A stretch of 64,000 nt of DNA from the NCBI RefSeq assembly GCF_000383975.1, contig NZ_KB913020.1, positions 62,001-126,000 on the forward strand, read 5' to 3'. Within the stretch, counting starts at the first letter, position 1. Each line of letters starts with the position of its first letter. Shown piece after piece: positions 34,084-42,369 of this stretch. A program made the position numbers and the translations under genes. The DNA is from Natronorubrum tibetense GA33. Lineage in GTDB: Archaea; Halobacteriota; Halobacteria; Halobacteriales; Natrialbaceae. The notes under the pieces are model-generated. The model saw only the letters and a list, made by a program, of their open reading frames with translations. It had not been told where the DNA came from and made no database searches.

Positions 34084-34191
34084 CTGTTCGGTTATCGACG
34101 GCGAGAAGGATCTTTTCGTACGGAGTTGTTACACCGGCACAAGTTTGATACTATTGTATGATGCGAGGAAAATTGTATTGAACGACGAGAA

Positions 34192-36045
34192 TTAGTCGTG
34201 CGGGTGGAACCGCTTGACGGCGCGGTCGACGGCGTCGGTCTGGCCGAGAAAGGTCACGCGGTCGCCGGCGCGCAGTTCGTGGTCGCCCGTTGGGACTTCC
34301 GTCGCGCCGTCTCGGTGAGTGAGCAGGCCGACAATGACCTCGTCGGGAATATCAGCGTTGAGTTCGGCGATCGTCTTCCCAACGAGGTCCGCAGCCGTCA
34401 CTTCGATCTCCTGAACGTCGCCGGTTCGGCCGAGTTCGTTCATCCACGACGACAGCGACGGCCGCTCTAAGACGTTCTCGAGCGACCACGCGGTCGCCAT
34501 CGAGAGGTCGATCGCCCGAACATCGAGCGACTCGAACGCTCCGACGTTGTCCGGCTGATTGACCCGCGATGCGACCGTCTCGACATCGAAGGTCGTCTTC
34601 GCGAGTTGGCAGACCAGCAGGTTGACGTCGTCGTCGGGCGTGGTCGCGATAACCGTCTTGGCCTCCGACGCGCCGGCACGCTCCAAGACGTCGGCGTCGG
34701 TGCCGTCGCCCTCGACCACCCGGAGACCGCGTTCGCGGGCCTTCTCGACCGCGTCAGAGTCGCTGTCGATAAGCAGTACGTTCTCTCCGTCCTGTTCGAG
34801 CCGTGCGGCGAGGGAAAGGCCGACCCGTCCCCCGCCGACGATGATAGTGCGCATTGGTGAAACCTCGAGGGTGTTCGCGATCTGTCGTGCGAGGCCGGCC
34901 TGAAGGACGACCGTCGCGAAAATGATGAGAAAGACGGTGCCAGCGAGCAACTGGGCTTCCTGTGGCCGACCGAGCGCCTGCAGTTCGACGGCGAACAGCG
35001 TCGCGACGCTGGCGGGGATGATCCCCCGTGGGCCGACGGCGCTGAGAAAGAGCCGCTCGTTGCGAGTAAAACGTTCATCCGTCGTCGAGAGGTAGATCAC
35101 GGCGGGCCGAAGCACCAGCGTGATCGCAACGACGATAGCGAGTCCGGCCAACCCGAGCGTAAAGATGTCTTCGAAGTCAATCAGCGCCGCCAGCGCAACG
35201 AAAATAAAGGAGAGGACAACCACCGAAAGGTCGTCGAGGAAGTCGATGACCTCCTCGTGGTGTGGCAGGTCGACGTTGCCGAGTGCGAATCCCGCCATCG
35301 CGGCGGCGGCGATCCCCGTCTCGCTAGCGATCGTCTCGGCGCCACCGTAGGCGACGACGATCCCCGCGAGAACGATCAGGCGCGCGTGCAACGGCCCGGT
35401 TTTCGGCGTGAGGTTGCCCCGGCTGAGCGCGAACCAGACGATCCCAGCGACGAGCGCACCGATACCGAGCCCGATGAAGAGCCGTCCGAAGAAGTTGGCG
35501 AGAAACGAGACCGAATTCCCGTTGTCGGCGATGAGAACCTCGAAGACGACGACCACCAGAATCGCCGCAGTCACGTCGTTGATCACCCCCTCACCCTCGA
35601 GAACGGACGCGACGTGGTCGCGGACGGTGACGACCTGCAGGATAGGGCCGATCACGGTCGGGCCGGTCGCGATCAACAACGCACCGACCAGCAGGCCGAC
35701 CTCGAGGCTAGTCTCGAGGAAGACGACGACGGCGGCGGCCGTCCCGAGCCAGGTGATGGCCGCACCGACGGTAACGAGGCGAGCAAGCGCCGTCGGACTC
35801 TCCCGGAGTTTCTCGAGATGGAGGTGGTAGCCCCCCTCGAAGAGGATAATGGCGACGCTGACGCCGACCATCGCCGAGAGCCCGCCACCGAACGTCTCTC
35901 GAGAGACGAGTCCGAGGAGTTCAGGACCGATCGCGATTCCGGCGAAGATCAGAAAGAGGACGCTGGGAATCTGCAGTCGGTCCGCGAGGACGCGGGAGGC
36001 GACCCCGAGTGCCAGGACGAGGGCAACGGTAGCGAGGAGCATCAC
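34192..36045 (-). CDS. CPA-type cation:proton antiporter with RCK domain
   Basis: 617 residues. Residues 1-390 are a NhaP/KefB-like antiporter membrane domain with about 12 helices; the ion-binding region includes ATGPTVIGPILQ and VLEGEGVINDVTAAI. Residues 395-520 are a TrkA-N (RCK) domain with a dinucleotide-binding RTIIVGGGRVGLSLAARLEQDG and SDSDAVEKARE. Residues 535-615 are a TrkA-C domain (IEVTAADLVGKTIAELNAD, ELRAGDRVTFLG). Such proteins exchange Na+ or K+ for protons and are gated by nucleotides or reduced thiols such as glutathione analogues, which could tie it to the thiol island; that link is inferred. Confidence 0.92.
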   Translation of the reverse strand: MMLLATVALVLALGVASRVLADRLQIPSVLFLIFAGIAIGPELLGLVSRETFGGGLSAMVGVSVAIILFEGGYHLHLEKLRESPTALARLVTVGAAITWLGTAAAVVVFLETSLEVGLLVGALLIATGPTVIGPILQVVTVRDHVASVLEGEGVINDVTAAILVVVVFEVLIADNGNSVSFLANFFGRLFIGLGIGALVAGIVWFALSRGNLTPKTGPLHARLIVLAGIVVAYGGAETIASETGIAAAAMAGFALGNVDLPHHEEVIDFLDDLSVVVLSFIFVALAALIDFEDIFTLGLAGLAIVVAITLVLRPAVIYLSTTDERFTRNERLFLSAVGPRGIIPASVATLFAVELQALGRPQEAQLLAGTVFLIIFATVVLQAGLARQIANTLEVSPMRTIIVGGGRVGLSLAARLEQDGENVLLIDSDSDAVEKARERGLRVVEGDGTDADVLERAGASEAKTVIATTPDDDVNLLVCQLAKTTFDVETVASRVNQPDNVGAFESLDVRAIDLSMATAWSLENVLERPSLSSWMNELGRTGDVQEIEVTAADLVGKTIAELNADIPDEVIVGLLTHRDGATEVPTGDHELRAGDRVTFLGQTDAVDRAVKRFHPHD

Positions 36046-36118
36046 GAGCGGCTACGTGTCTGTATATCAGGCAGAGTAACAGTTGGTTCGGCGCTGTGCT
36101 GACGGTGCGTCGAGATCA

Positions 36119-37153
36119 TCAACGACCTCCATCGGGAGCCGTCTGTGCGTCCGGTTCCTCGCTGCCAGCCGACTGAAAGACCTTGTAGAGGATCATCGAC
36201 GCGACGAAAAACGACGAGCCGACGAGCAGGAACACGCTCAGCATGTCGAGTGCACCCGTCCCCAGCCAGTTCGCGAGTTCGCTGAGCGCGATCCCGCCGC
36301 TGGCGAACAGCATCATCAGCCCGAAGTAGACGATCACGTCGTCCTCCTCGACCATCGTGGTCGCCGCCGAGCCGATTCTCGCACCGAGTGCGCTCCCGAC
36401 GAGCAGCAAGGAGACAACCGTGAGGTCGACGCTGCCGGACATCCCGTAGGTGAAGGTCCCGAACGCGCCCGAGAAGAGGCCGGCAAAGAGGCTTGTGCCG
36501 ACCGCGGCGGTCAGGGGCGTCCCGATCAGATAGTAGATCGCGGGCATTCGGATGAATCCGCCGCCGACACCGATCAACCCGGAGATGAGGCCGACGCTCC
36601 CGCCAGCGCCACCGATCGTCCACACCGACGCACGACCGCCGGAGGTGAGAGAGATCATCGGCGGTACGGTATACGACTGAATCTTCTGGCCGATCGCCGG
36701 AATCTCGTCGTCGTTGGCATCGTCATCGTCATCGCCATCGTCGTCATCGTCCTCAAGGTTGTACGCACGACGCAGGAACAACACGCCGATTCCAGCCAGC
36801 AGGACGACGTAGGCGACGCCCGTGACGAGGTTGGCGATGCCGAGCGCCTCGAGGCCGAAGACGAGCCGACTCCCGAGTTCGATCCCGATCGAAAGGACGA
36901 CGAACAGGATCGCGCCGAGTTTGTAGTCGACTTGGCCGACATCGTAGTGCTTCAGGACGGCGATCACGGACGTCCCGAAGTAAAACGCCAGCCCGCTGCC
37001 AATCGCGACCGAGGCGGGATAGTCGAGGAGCAACAGCGTCGGCGTGATCAGGAATGACCCACCCATCCCGAAAAAGCCGAACAGCACCCCGACCATGAAG
37101 CCAAAGCTCACGAACAGCGCCAACAGCGCCAGACTGAGGCCGAATATCTCCAT
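36119..37153 (-). CDS. TauE/SafE-family sulfite/organosulfur exporter
   Basis: 344 residues with eight or nine hydrophobic segments in two repeats: GVLFGFFGMGGSFLITPTLLLLDYPASVAIG and GLIGVGGGFIRMPAIYYLIGTPLTAAVG are the characteristic repeat motifs. A charged DDDDDGDDDDDAN loop sits between the halves. TauE/SafE proteins move sulfite, sulfonates or related anions across the membrane; in staphylococcal cst operons a TauE exporter works with persulfide dioxygenase and rhodanese. Its ATG directly abuts the stop of the 49-residue protein at 37154-37303. Confidence 0.9.
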   Translation of the reverse strand: MEIFGLSLALLALFVSFGFMVGVLFGFFGMGGSFLITPTLLLLDYPASVAIGSGLAFYFGTSVIAVLKHYDVGQVDYKLGAILFVVLSIGIELGSRLVFGLEALGIANLVTGVAYVVLLAGIGVLFLRRAYNLEDDDDDGDDDDDANDDEIPAIGQKIQSYTVPPMISLTSGGRASVWTIGGAGGSVGLISGLIGVGGGFIRMPAIYYLIGTPLTAAVGTSLFAGLFSGAFGTFTYGMSGSVDLTVVSLLLVGSALGARIGSAATTMVEEDDVIVYFGLMMLFASGGIALSELANWLGTGALDMLSVFLLVGSSFFVASMILYKVFQSAGSEEPDAQTAPDGGR

Positions 37154-37303
37154 CTATCGTGCGTCCGTGATCGTGTCGATCAGTGGCGTTGCGACTCGCT
37201 CGAGGATGCCGTAGCCAGCGTAGAGGGCAACCGCCTGGACGAGGATGACACCCACGAGGAGCATCGCCTGTACCGGTGGAGAGAGGGCTGCGGATTCGAT
37301 CAT
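37154..37303 (-). CDS. 49-residue membrane protein, DUF7512-like
   Basis: A short gene: MIESAALSPPVQAMLLVGVI, then LVQAVALYAGYGILERVATPLID. One membrane helix (about 12-34) with Pro/Gly and a charged C-terminus. It resembles the small DUF7512-like proteins that precede TauE/SafE genes in haloarchaea, and its stop codon TAG is followed immediately by the exporter ATG, so the two are translationally coupled. It may be a small subunit of the exporter. It is preceded by a 14-codon open frame that overlaps its start (37300-37344). Confidence 0.8.
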   Translation of the reverse strand: MIESAALSPPVQAMLLVGVILVQAVALYAGYGILERVATPLIDTITDAR

Positions 37304-37344
37304 TCGTCCGGCCCCCCGTTTGCGTTCGATAGTGTGCGGATCAT
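37300..37344 (-). CDS. Possible 14-codon leader open reading frame
   Basis: ATG at 37344 begins a 14-codon frame (MIRTLSNANGGPDE) whose TGA overlaps the ATG of the 49-residue protein (ATGA). The TATA box at 37379-37387 predicts transcription from about 37356, so this frame would be the first translated. It may be a leader peptide, or ribosomes may simply start there. No similarity to known attenuators is seen. Confidence 0.4.
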   Translation of the reverse strand: MIRTLSNANGGPDE

Positions 37345-37378
37345 GGATTTCTACTCAGTACTCTCTACCCGGAGAGTC

Positions 37379-37410
37379 GGTATAACGCTTTTGGGACTGG
37401 TGTACAATAT
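37379..37410 (-). promoter_or_regulatory. Promoter/operator of the TauE exporter operon
   Basis: On the coding strand AATATTGTACA (37400-37410) lies just upstream of a TATA box (GGTATAACG on the plus strand, 37379-37387). This is the same operator-then-TATA order as at trxA and at the regulator gene. Confidence 0.65.
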
Positions 37411-37509
37411 TACTGCAAGATATGGGACGGCTATCCAACGGAGATATCTGTGTAAGTTATGGGAATATAGAGGGTTCGTTGATCGGCCAGTTCGTGCCGG
37501 GATGTCGTG

Positions 37510-37720
37510 TCGCCCGCGTTAGTATTTCTGGGTGACTGGCGTCGCGAAGACGTTCAATCTCGCGTCGCGAGAGCGTGGGCGCAAACCGGAGTGTTCGAGC
37601 GAGCGATCCCGTCCGCTGGGATTGAGCAAACCGAAGGTTTGCGATGTTCAGCGAGTCCATAACTGAACGAGCGAAAGCGACGTGAAGGAAATGGACTCGC
37701 TGGGAGTCCAGACGACCGCA
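37510..37720. repeat. Region of hairpins, possible insertion-sequence remnant
   Basis: The stretch holds two near-perfect hairpins, GCAAACCGAAGGTTTGC and GGACTCGCTGGGAGTCC, plus repeated TCGCG blocks. Structured ends like these are typical of IS200/IS605-type elements. No transposase is present. A 67-codon minus-strand frame here was rejected as a gene. Confidence 0.35.
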
Positions 37721-37793
37721 AGGAGTCGGCGTATAACGATATCAAGTACTTCTCCGTGAACGATTGTTTTCCATTCGGTATTGGGTCACCCAA

Positions 37794-37806
37794 ACAATAT
37801 TATACC
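37794..37806 (+). promoter_or_regulatory. TATA box of the two-domain stress protein
   Basis: ACAATATTATACC combines an ACAAT half operator with a TATA box. Its spacing to ATG 37826 supports a leaderless transcript and the short protein start. Confidence 0.5.
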
Positions 37807-37825
37807 ACCAGCACCTACGGCCGGT

Positions 37826-38668
37826 ATGAAAGCGGTACTCGCCACTGACCTCTCGGCCGCCAGCGAGGCGACCATCGAGAACGAGACCTGTCTCAAGTGT
37901 CTCGGACGGATTGGGATCGAAGAAATGCATCTCGTGACGGTTATCCCGTCGAACGTCCACAGAGGAATGCCCGGTATCGACTTCGAGACCCGGCGACGGA
38001 AAGCGATCAGGAAATACGAACGGGTCATCGAAGACGCCGGATTCGACGTCGAAACGCACGTCGTCCGCGGGACGCCCCACCGACGTATTACCGGACTGGC
38101 CGAGACGATCGGAGCGAGTCTCACGGTCGTGGGCTCGCGCGGGAAGAGTCCGCTCGAGAACCGCGTCATCGGTTCAACGGCGCGCAACCTCGCCCGGACG
38201 ACCGAGACGCCGCTGCTCGTCAACCGCATCGAGCGAGCGGCCGACGACCCGGCTGTCGTCAGACAGCATCTCTTCCAGCGGATGCTGTACGCGACGGACT
38301 TCTCGGAGAACGCCGAGCGCGCGTTCGAGGCGTTTTCGTACCTGCGTCACGCGACCCAGGAAGCGACGCTCGTCCACGTCGAGACGCCGAAGGATCCGGG
38401 ACTCTCGAACGACGAGGATCCAGAAGCACAGCTGGGTGAACTGGCCGACCAACTCGAGGCGTGGAGTATCGAGACCCGGACCGAGGTCCGGCAGGGAGAC
38501 CCCGCCGACGAGATTCTCGCTGCGGAAGAATCCCACAATCCGACGACGATCCTCATCGGCTCGCGCGGCCACAGCCGGCTCCGCCGATTGTTGCTCGGCA
38601 GCGTCTCCGAGGATATCGTCGCTCGAGCGAACGGGAACGTGATGCTCGTCCCGCCGTCCCGAGCGTGA
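37826..38668 (+). CDS. Universal stress protein with two UspA domains
   Basis: 280 residues from ATG 37826. The first UspA domain (1-145) has KAVLATDLSAASEATI and TVVGSRGKSPLENRVIGSTARNL (GSRGKSP in place of G-x2-G-x9-GS). The second (about 150-280) has RMLYATDFSENAERAFEAFSYL and ILIGSRGHSRLRRLLLGSVSEDIVARA, a full nucleotide-binding motif. A TATA box (TATTATACC, 37798-37806) centred about 24 bases before the ATG indicates a leaderless mRNA, and ACAAT next to it is a half operator. Role in stress response; specific target unknown. Confidence 0.9.
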   Translation: MKAVLATDLSAASEATIENETCLKCLGRIGIEEMHLVTVIPSNVHRGMPGIDFETRRRKAIRKYERVIEDAGFDVETHVVRGTPHRRITGLAETIGASLTVVGSRGKSPLENRVIGSTARNLARTTETPLLVNRIERAADDPAVVRQHLFQRMLYATDFSENAERAFEAFSYLRHATQEATLVHVETPKDPGLSNDEDPEAQLGELADQLEAWSIETRTEVRQGDPADEILAAEESHNPTTILIGSRGHSRLRRLLLGSVSEDIVARANGNVMLVPPSRA

Positions 38669-38755
38669 GACCGCACCAACTCGAGCGATAGTACTATTGA
38701 GAACTCTTCGAAATTGTGGTTGGCACTTATTGCGACACCGGTCGAATAATTTCGC

Positions 38756-39109
38756 ATGGCTGATGATAATACACTGCTTCGAATCGTGCTGCTCGTCGTT
38801 GCACTCGCCGTACTCGTACCGCTCCTGATGATGGCCGTCGCCTGGCCGATGATGGGTATGTGGGGTGGTGGCCACATGTGGAACGGCGGCACGTGGAACG
38901 GTCCAACCGGGACGGGAATGTGGTTGATAGGCTGGCTCCCCCTCCTGTTGCTCCTCGTCGTCGGCTATCTGGTATACAAGGCGGCCGCGCGCTCGGCCCC
39001 GACCGAAGAAGACCCGGCACTCGAGGAACTCCGACTGGCCTACGCTCGCGGTGATCTCTCCGACGAGGAGTTCGAACAACGGCGCGAGCGCCTACAGCGG
39101 GACGAATGA
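38756..39109 (+). CDS. SHOCT-domain membrane protein with Met/Trp/Gly-rich loop
   Basis: 117 residues. Two hydrophobic helices (about 8-31 and 55-76) flank a loop that is unusually rich in Met, Trp, Gly and His (PMMGMWGGGHMWNGGTWNGP). The C-terminal 30 residues (LEELRLAYARGDLSDEEFEQRRERL) form a SHOCT motif, a short helical module found at protein ends. The Met-rich loop could bind a soft metal. It lies next to the broken dsrE gene and near the P-type ATPase. Function unknown. Confidence 0.8.
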   Translation: MADDNTLLRIVLLVVALAVLVPLLMMAVAWPMMGMWGGGHMWNGGTWNGPTGTGMWLIGWLPLLLLLVVGYLVYKAAARSAPTEEDPALEELRLAYARGDLSDEEFEQRRERLQRDE

Positions 39110-39131
39110 GGGAGCGGTAGCGCGACGGCGA

Positions 39132-39460
39132 TCAGCCGATCGTCAGCACGCGATCGGACGACGTCACGATCTCGAGGACGTCGGACATCGTCGACATCGG
39201 ACAGTACTCGCTTTCATCGCTGTTGCGGATCTCGAGACACGTCCCACACGCTTGCAGGTCGCCGCCGATGTCGACGAACGCCTCCATCCGATCGCGGAAT
39301 CGAACTGATCGTCGGTGACATCCTCGGCCTCGACGTCCTCGCCAAGAAGGAACACCGAGACCTCGTGGCCGTTCTCTACGGCCGTAATACCGAGTCAAAG
39401 CGCGTTCCAGGCGCGTTCGGGATCTGCGGTCTCGAGGATGATTCCGAGCCGTTCGGTCAC
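39132..39460 (-). pseudogene. Broken DsrE-family gene
   Basis: From GTG 39460 the sequence reads VTERLGIILETADPERAWNA then meets an in-frame TGA (probably from a CGA arginine codon). The same frame continues as AVENGHEVSVFLLGEDVEAEDVTDDQFD, and a one-base shift then restores RDRMEAFVDIGGDLQACGTCLEIRNSDE and CPMSTMSDVLEIVT to a TGA at 39132. This is a full-length haloarchaeal DsrE-like sulfur-carrier protein with two lesions; the conserved CGTC and CPM cysteines survive. Its upstream operator is also still recognisable, so decay is probably recent. Confidence 0.8.
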
Positions 39461-39474
39461 TGCATTTTGTTCCG

Positions 39475-39488
39475 GTACAATAATGTAC
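39475..39488 (-). promoter_or_regulatory. Operator-like inverted repeat upstream of broken dsrE
   Basis: GTACAATAATGTAC is an inverted repeat (GTACA and TGTAC around ATAA), 14-28 bases before the GTG start. It contains the TTGTAC element of the sulfur-region palindrome. Confidence 0.5.
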
Positions 39489-39573
39489 TTTAATTTCAAT
39501 ACTACAAAATCTCGGCCGTCTCACCAGCGCGTCATCGACGGCTCGCTCGGCGAGTAACGCACCGAAATACCGG

Positions 39574-40134
39574 TTACCGACGGGCGACGACCGCCAGCGT
39601 CTCCGGTCGGTCGTGAACGCGCTCGACGGTGAAACCGGCGTCCTCGAGCTGGTCCGAGACGTCGTCGGGACCGAACCGTTCGTCGACCGGCGGGCCGTCC
39701 TCGCCGTCTCCCGTCGCCGACCAGTCGACGGTGACGAGGCGGCCGCCTGGCCGGATAACGCGGGCGAGTTCGGCCATCGTCTCGTCGGTGGCATACTCAT
39801 GGTGGGTCATCGTCGAGAACGCAGCGTCCAGTTCGTCGTCATCGAACGGCAGCGAGTCGACACCGGTCGTGAGCAGTTCAACGTTTGCCGTGACGCCCTC
39901 CTCGCGGTGGCGCTCGTGCATTGCCGCCTGGACGTCGACGCCGTACAGCGTGTCGACGAACGGGGCGACATCTCTCGAGTAGAAGCCCGTTCCCGATCCC
40001 AGGTCTGCGACGACGGCATCGGACCCGCGGTCGAGTCCCAACATCTCGAGCAGTTCCTCGCGCGAACAGAAACGGTATCGTGACGGATCCTCGAGTTTGT
40101 CCGCACGCTCGACGGGGAACGTATGGAATCCCAT
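39574..40134 (-). CDS. Class I SAM-dependent methyltransferase
   Basis: 186 residues. The SAM-binding motif I is VVADLGSGTGFYSRDVAPFVD, motif II LYGVDVQAAMHERHREEG, then DSLPFDDDELDAAFSTMTHHEY (motif IV region) and LARVIRPGGRLVTVDWSATGDGEDGPPVDERF. This pattern is that of UbiE/Methyltransf_11-type small-molecule methyltransferases. Substrate unknown; thiols, arsenite or quinones are possible, and the sulfur/metal neighbourhood favours a small nucleophile. It is separated from the P-type ATPase by 66 bp on the same strand and could be co-transcribed with it. Confidence 0.88.
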   Translation of the reverse strand: MGFHTFPVERADKLEDPSRYRFCSREELLEMLGLDRGSDAVVADLGSGTGFYSRDVAPFVDTLYGVDVQAAMHERHREEGVTANVELLTTGVDSLPFDDDELDAAFSTMTHHEYATDETMAELARVIRPGGRLVTVDWSATGDGEDGPPVDERFGPDDVSDQLEDAGFTVERVHDRPETLAVVARR

Positions 40135-40200
40135 AACGGTACTTTTGGGCGGGAATCACAAGAGTGTGCGCTTTCGTGTTCGACCGAGACGACCGCGTCG

Positions 40201-42228
40201 TCAGTCGTCGAACCGCAGCAACCGCAGACCGATCAGGCTGACGAGGACGGTCGAGCCCTCGTGGCCGACCACCGCGACCGGGAGCGGAATCCCCGCAGTC
40301 AGGATCGCGACGATCATGATTGCAATGGCGCCGAACGCGATGCTGAAGTTGATGTAGAGGGTACGCCGCGTCTCCTTACTGAGCGCGAACGCGTAAGGAA
40401 GCCGGTCGAGTTTATCCGACATGAGCACGATATCGGCCGTCTCGAGAGCCACGTCGGTTCCGGCGCCACCCATGCCGACACTGATATCCGCCGTCGCGAG
40501 GGCAGGGGCGTCGTTGACGCCGTCACCGACCATCGCGACGGCTTCGTGGCACTCCTGGAGTGCCTCGATGTGGTCGACTTTCTCCTCGGGGAGTAACTCC
40601 GCGTACACTTCGTCGATCCCGAGTTCGTCGGCGATGTACTCGGCCACCCGCACGTTATCGCCCGTCAGCATGACGATCTGTTCGACTCCGCGCTCGCGGA
40701 GTTGCTCGATCATCTCGGTCGCGTCGGGGCGGATCGTGTCGGTGAACGCGAGCCAGCCGAGGACCCGCAGGCCCTCATCAGTCTCGCTGACGACGAGGAC
40801 GCTCGTCTTCCCGTTCTCCTCGAGATCGTGGACGGCGTCGAGACCGGTCTCGCGGCCGTCGATCTGACGATCGCCGAGGACGGTCTCGACGTACCGCGGG
40901 TTCCCGATGTGAATCGTCTGGCCCTCGACGGTCGCGTGGACGCCCTTGCCGACGACCGCCTCGAAGTCGCTGGCATCGGGCACCTCGAGCGAGCGCTCCT
41001 GGGCAGCCTCGACGGTTGCCTCGCCGAGGTGGTGTTCCGATCGGGACTGGACAGCCGCCGCGATCGCGAGCAGTCGATCGTCGGCCAACGAGTTGTTCTC
41101 GAGGGCGCTATCTGCGTGCAGATCGCTGCCGACCGCACCGCCGTCGGTAGACAGGGCGTCCCCGCGAGCGCCGACGTCGGTCAACCGCGTGTTTCCTTCC
41201 GTCAGCGTCCCAGTCTTGTCGAACGCGATGGCGTCGACGTTTCCTGCCGTTTCGATGTGTTCACCACCTTTGAACAGGACGCCCTGTCGGCCGCCGGCCG
41301 AAATCGCGGAGAGTACCGCAGCCGGCGTCGAGATGATGACCGCACAGGGAGAGGCGGCGACCATTAGCGTCATCGCGCGGTAGAACGTCGGCTCGAACGA
41401 GTGGTTCAACAGTGCGATCGGCAGCGCGATTGCGACGGCAGTCATCGCGAAGACGCCCAGCACGTAGGGCTGCTCGAAGCGGTCGATGAGCTGCTGGGTC
41501 GGCGCACGCTTCTCCTGTGCCTCCTCGACCATAGTGATCAGCCGAGAGATCGCCGACTCCGTGGCTTCTCGAGTGACTCGTACCTCGAGGCTGCCCGTCT
41601 CGTTGATCGTCCCGCTGAACACCTCGTCGCCGGGGTCTTTCGTCACGGGAACGGACTCGCCGGTGAGCGACGATTGATCGACCGTACTCTGGCCGGACGC
41701 GACGACGCCATCCAAGGGCAGCCGTTCGCCGGGCCGAACGACGAACACGTCGCCGACCTCGACGTCGTCGATCGGCGTCGTCGTTTCCGTCCCGTCGCGA
41801 AGAACCTGCGCCGACTCCGGGCGCATGCCTACCAGCGACTTGATCGCGGTTCGGGAGCGGCCGATCGCGTACTCCTCGAGGACGCCTGACAGCGAGAACA
41901 GGAACAGCAACATCGCTCCTTCGAACGGGGCGCCGATGTAGAGCGCACCGAGTGCGGCGATAATCATCAGCAGATCGATCTCTACTGCCGGCTCTCGTAC
42001 CGCGGCGAGACTCTCTTTGATCCCATACCAGCCACCGAACACGTAGGCGACCGTATAGCTGATCCAGACGACGGTCGGGGGTGCACCGAACCAGCTTCCG
42101 AGAAGTCCACTCGTCATCCCGAGGAACGTCAGGACGACGAACACCGCTTGCCGCTGAATGTCCAGCCGGTCTGTCAGCGCTGTCGGCTGGTCTTCGGCAA
42201 GCGACACGGAATCCGATGGCGTCTCCAT
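40201..42228 (-). CDS. Heavy-metal P-type ATPase, P1B-4-like
   Basis: 675 residues from ATG 42228. Eight membrane segments; the actuator motif LTGESVPVTKD, phosphorylation motif FDKTGTLTEG (D337) and hinge MVGDGVNDAPALATADISVGMG are intact. The metal-site motif in the sixth helix is SPC (293-295), not CPC, and the last helix holds HEGST (H656), the P1B-4 signature of exporters for Co, Fe, Zn or Cd. There is no N-terminal metal-binding domain, also typical of P1B-4. It lies among thiol and sulfur genes, so it may relieve metal stress linked to thiol metabolism. Confidence 0.92.
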   Translation of the reverse strand: METPSDSVSLAEDQPTALTDRLDIQRQAVFVVLTFLGMTSGLLGSWFGAPPTVVWISYTVAYVFGGWYGIKESLAAVREPAVEIDLLMIIAALGALYIGAPFEGAMLLFLFSLSGVLEEYAIGRSRTAIKSLVGMRPESAQVLRDGTETTTPIDDVEVGDVFVVRPGERLPLDGVVASGQSTVDQSSLTGESVPVTKDPGDEVFSGTINETGSLEVRVTREATESAISRLITMVEEAQEKRAPTQQLIDRFEQPYVLGVFAMTAVAIALPIALLNHSFEPTFYRAMTLMVAASPCAVIISTPAAVLSAISAGGRQGVLFKGGEHIETAGNVDAIAFDKTGTLTEGNTRLTDVGARGDALSTDGGAVGSDLHADSALENNSLADDRLLAIAAAVQSRSEHHLGEATVEAAQERSLEVPDASDFEAVVGKGVHATVEGQTIHIGNPRYVETVLGDRQIDGRETGLDAVHDLEENGKTSVLVVSETDEGLRVLGWLAFTDTIRPDATEMIEQLRERGVEQIVMLTGDNVRVAEYIADELGIDEVYAELLPEEKVDHIEALQECHEAVAMVGDGVNDAPALATADISVGMGGAGTDVALETADIVLMSDKLDRLPYAFALSKETRRTLYINFSIAFGAIAIMIVAILTAGIPLPVAVVGHEGSTVLVSLIGLRLLRFDD

Positions 42229-42320
42229 ACGAATCGTTCGAAGCCATCGTGGATAAGCGTTCACGTAGTTTGATGACAGTGGGAGCTTGTTCGATTCGAC
42301 ACGATCCCCCACGATAGAGT

Positions 42321-42345
42321 ATTGTGCACCCCATACAATTTAAGG
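42321..42345 (+). promoter_or_regulatory. Promoter/operator of the second thioredoxin
   Basis: ATTGTGCACCCCATACAAT (42321-42339) is an interrupted dyad (ATTGT and ACAAT) that runs into a TATA-like AATTTAAGG, centred about 27 bases before a transcription start close to ATG 42370. Confidence 0.6.
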
Positions 42346-42369
42346 ATGATGAGTCCGTACGAGGACGTA

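Noticed and set aside
37457-37660. 67-codon minus-strand open frame
   Set aside because: Overlaps the hairpin region, has no ribosome-binding site or TATA box, and reads as repetitive Arg/Thr/Leu sequence.
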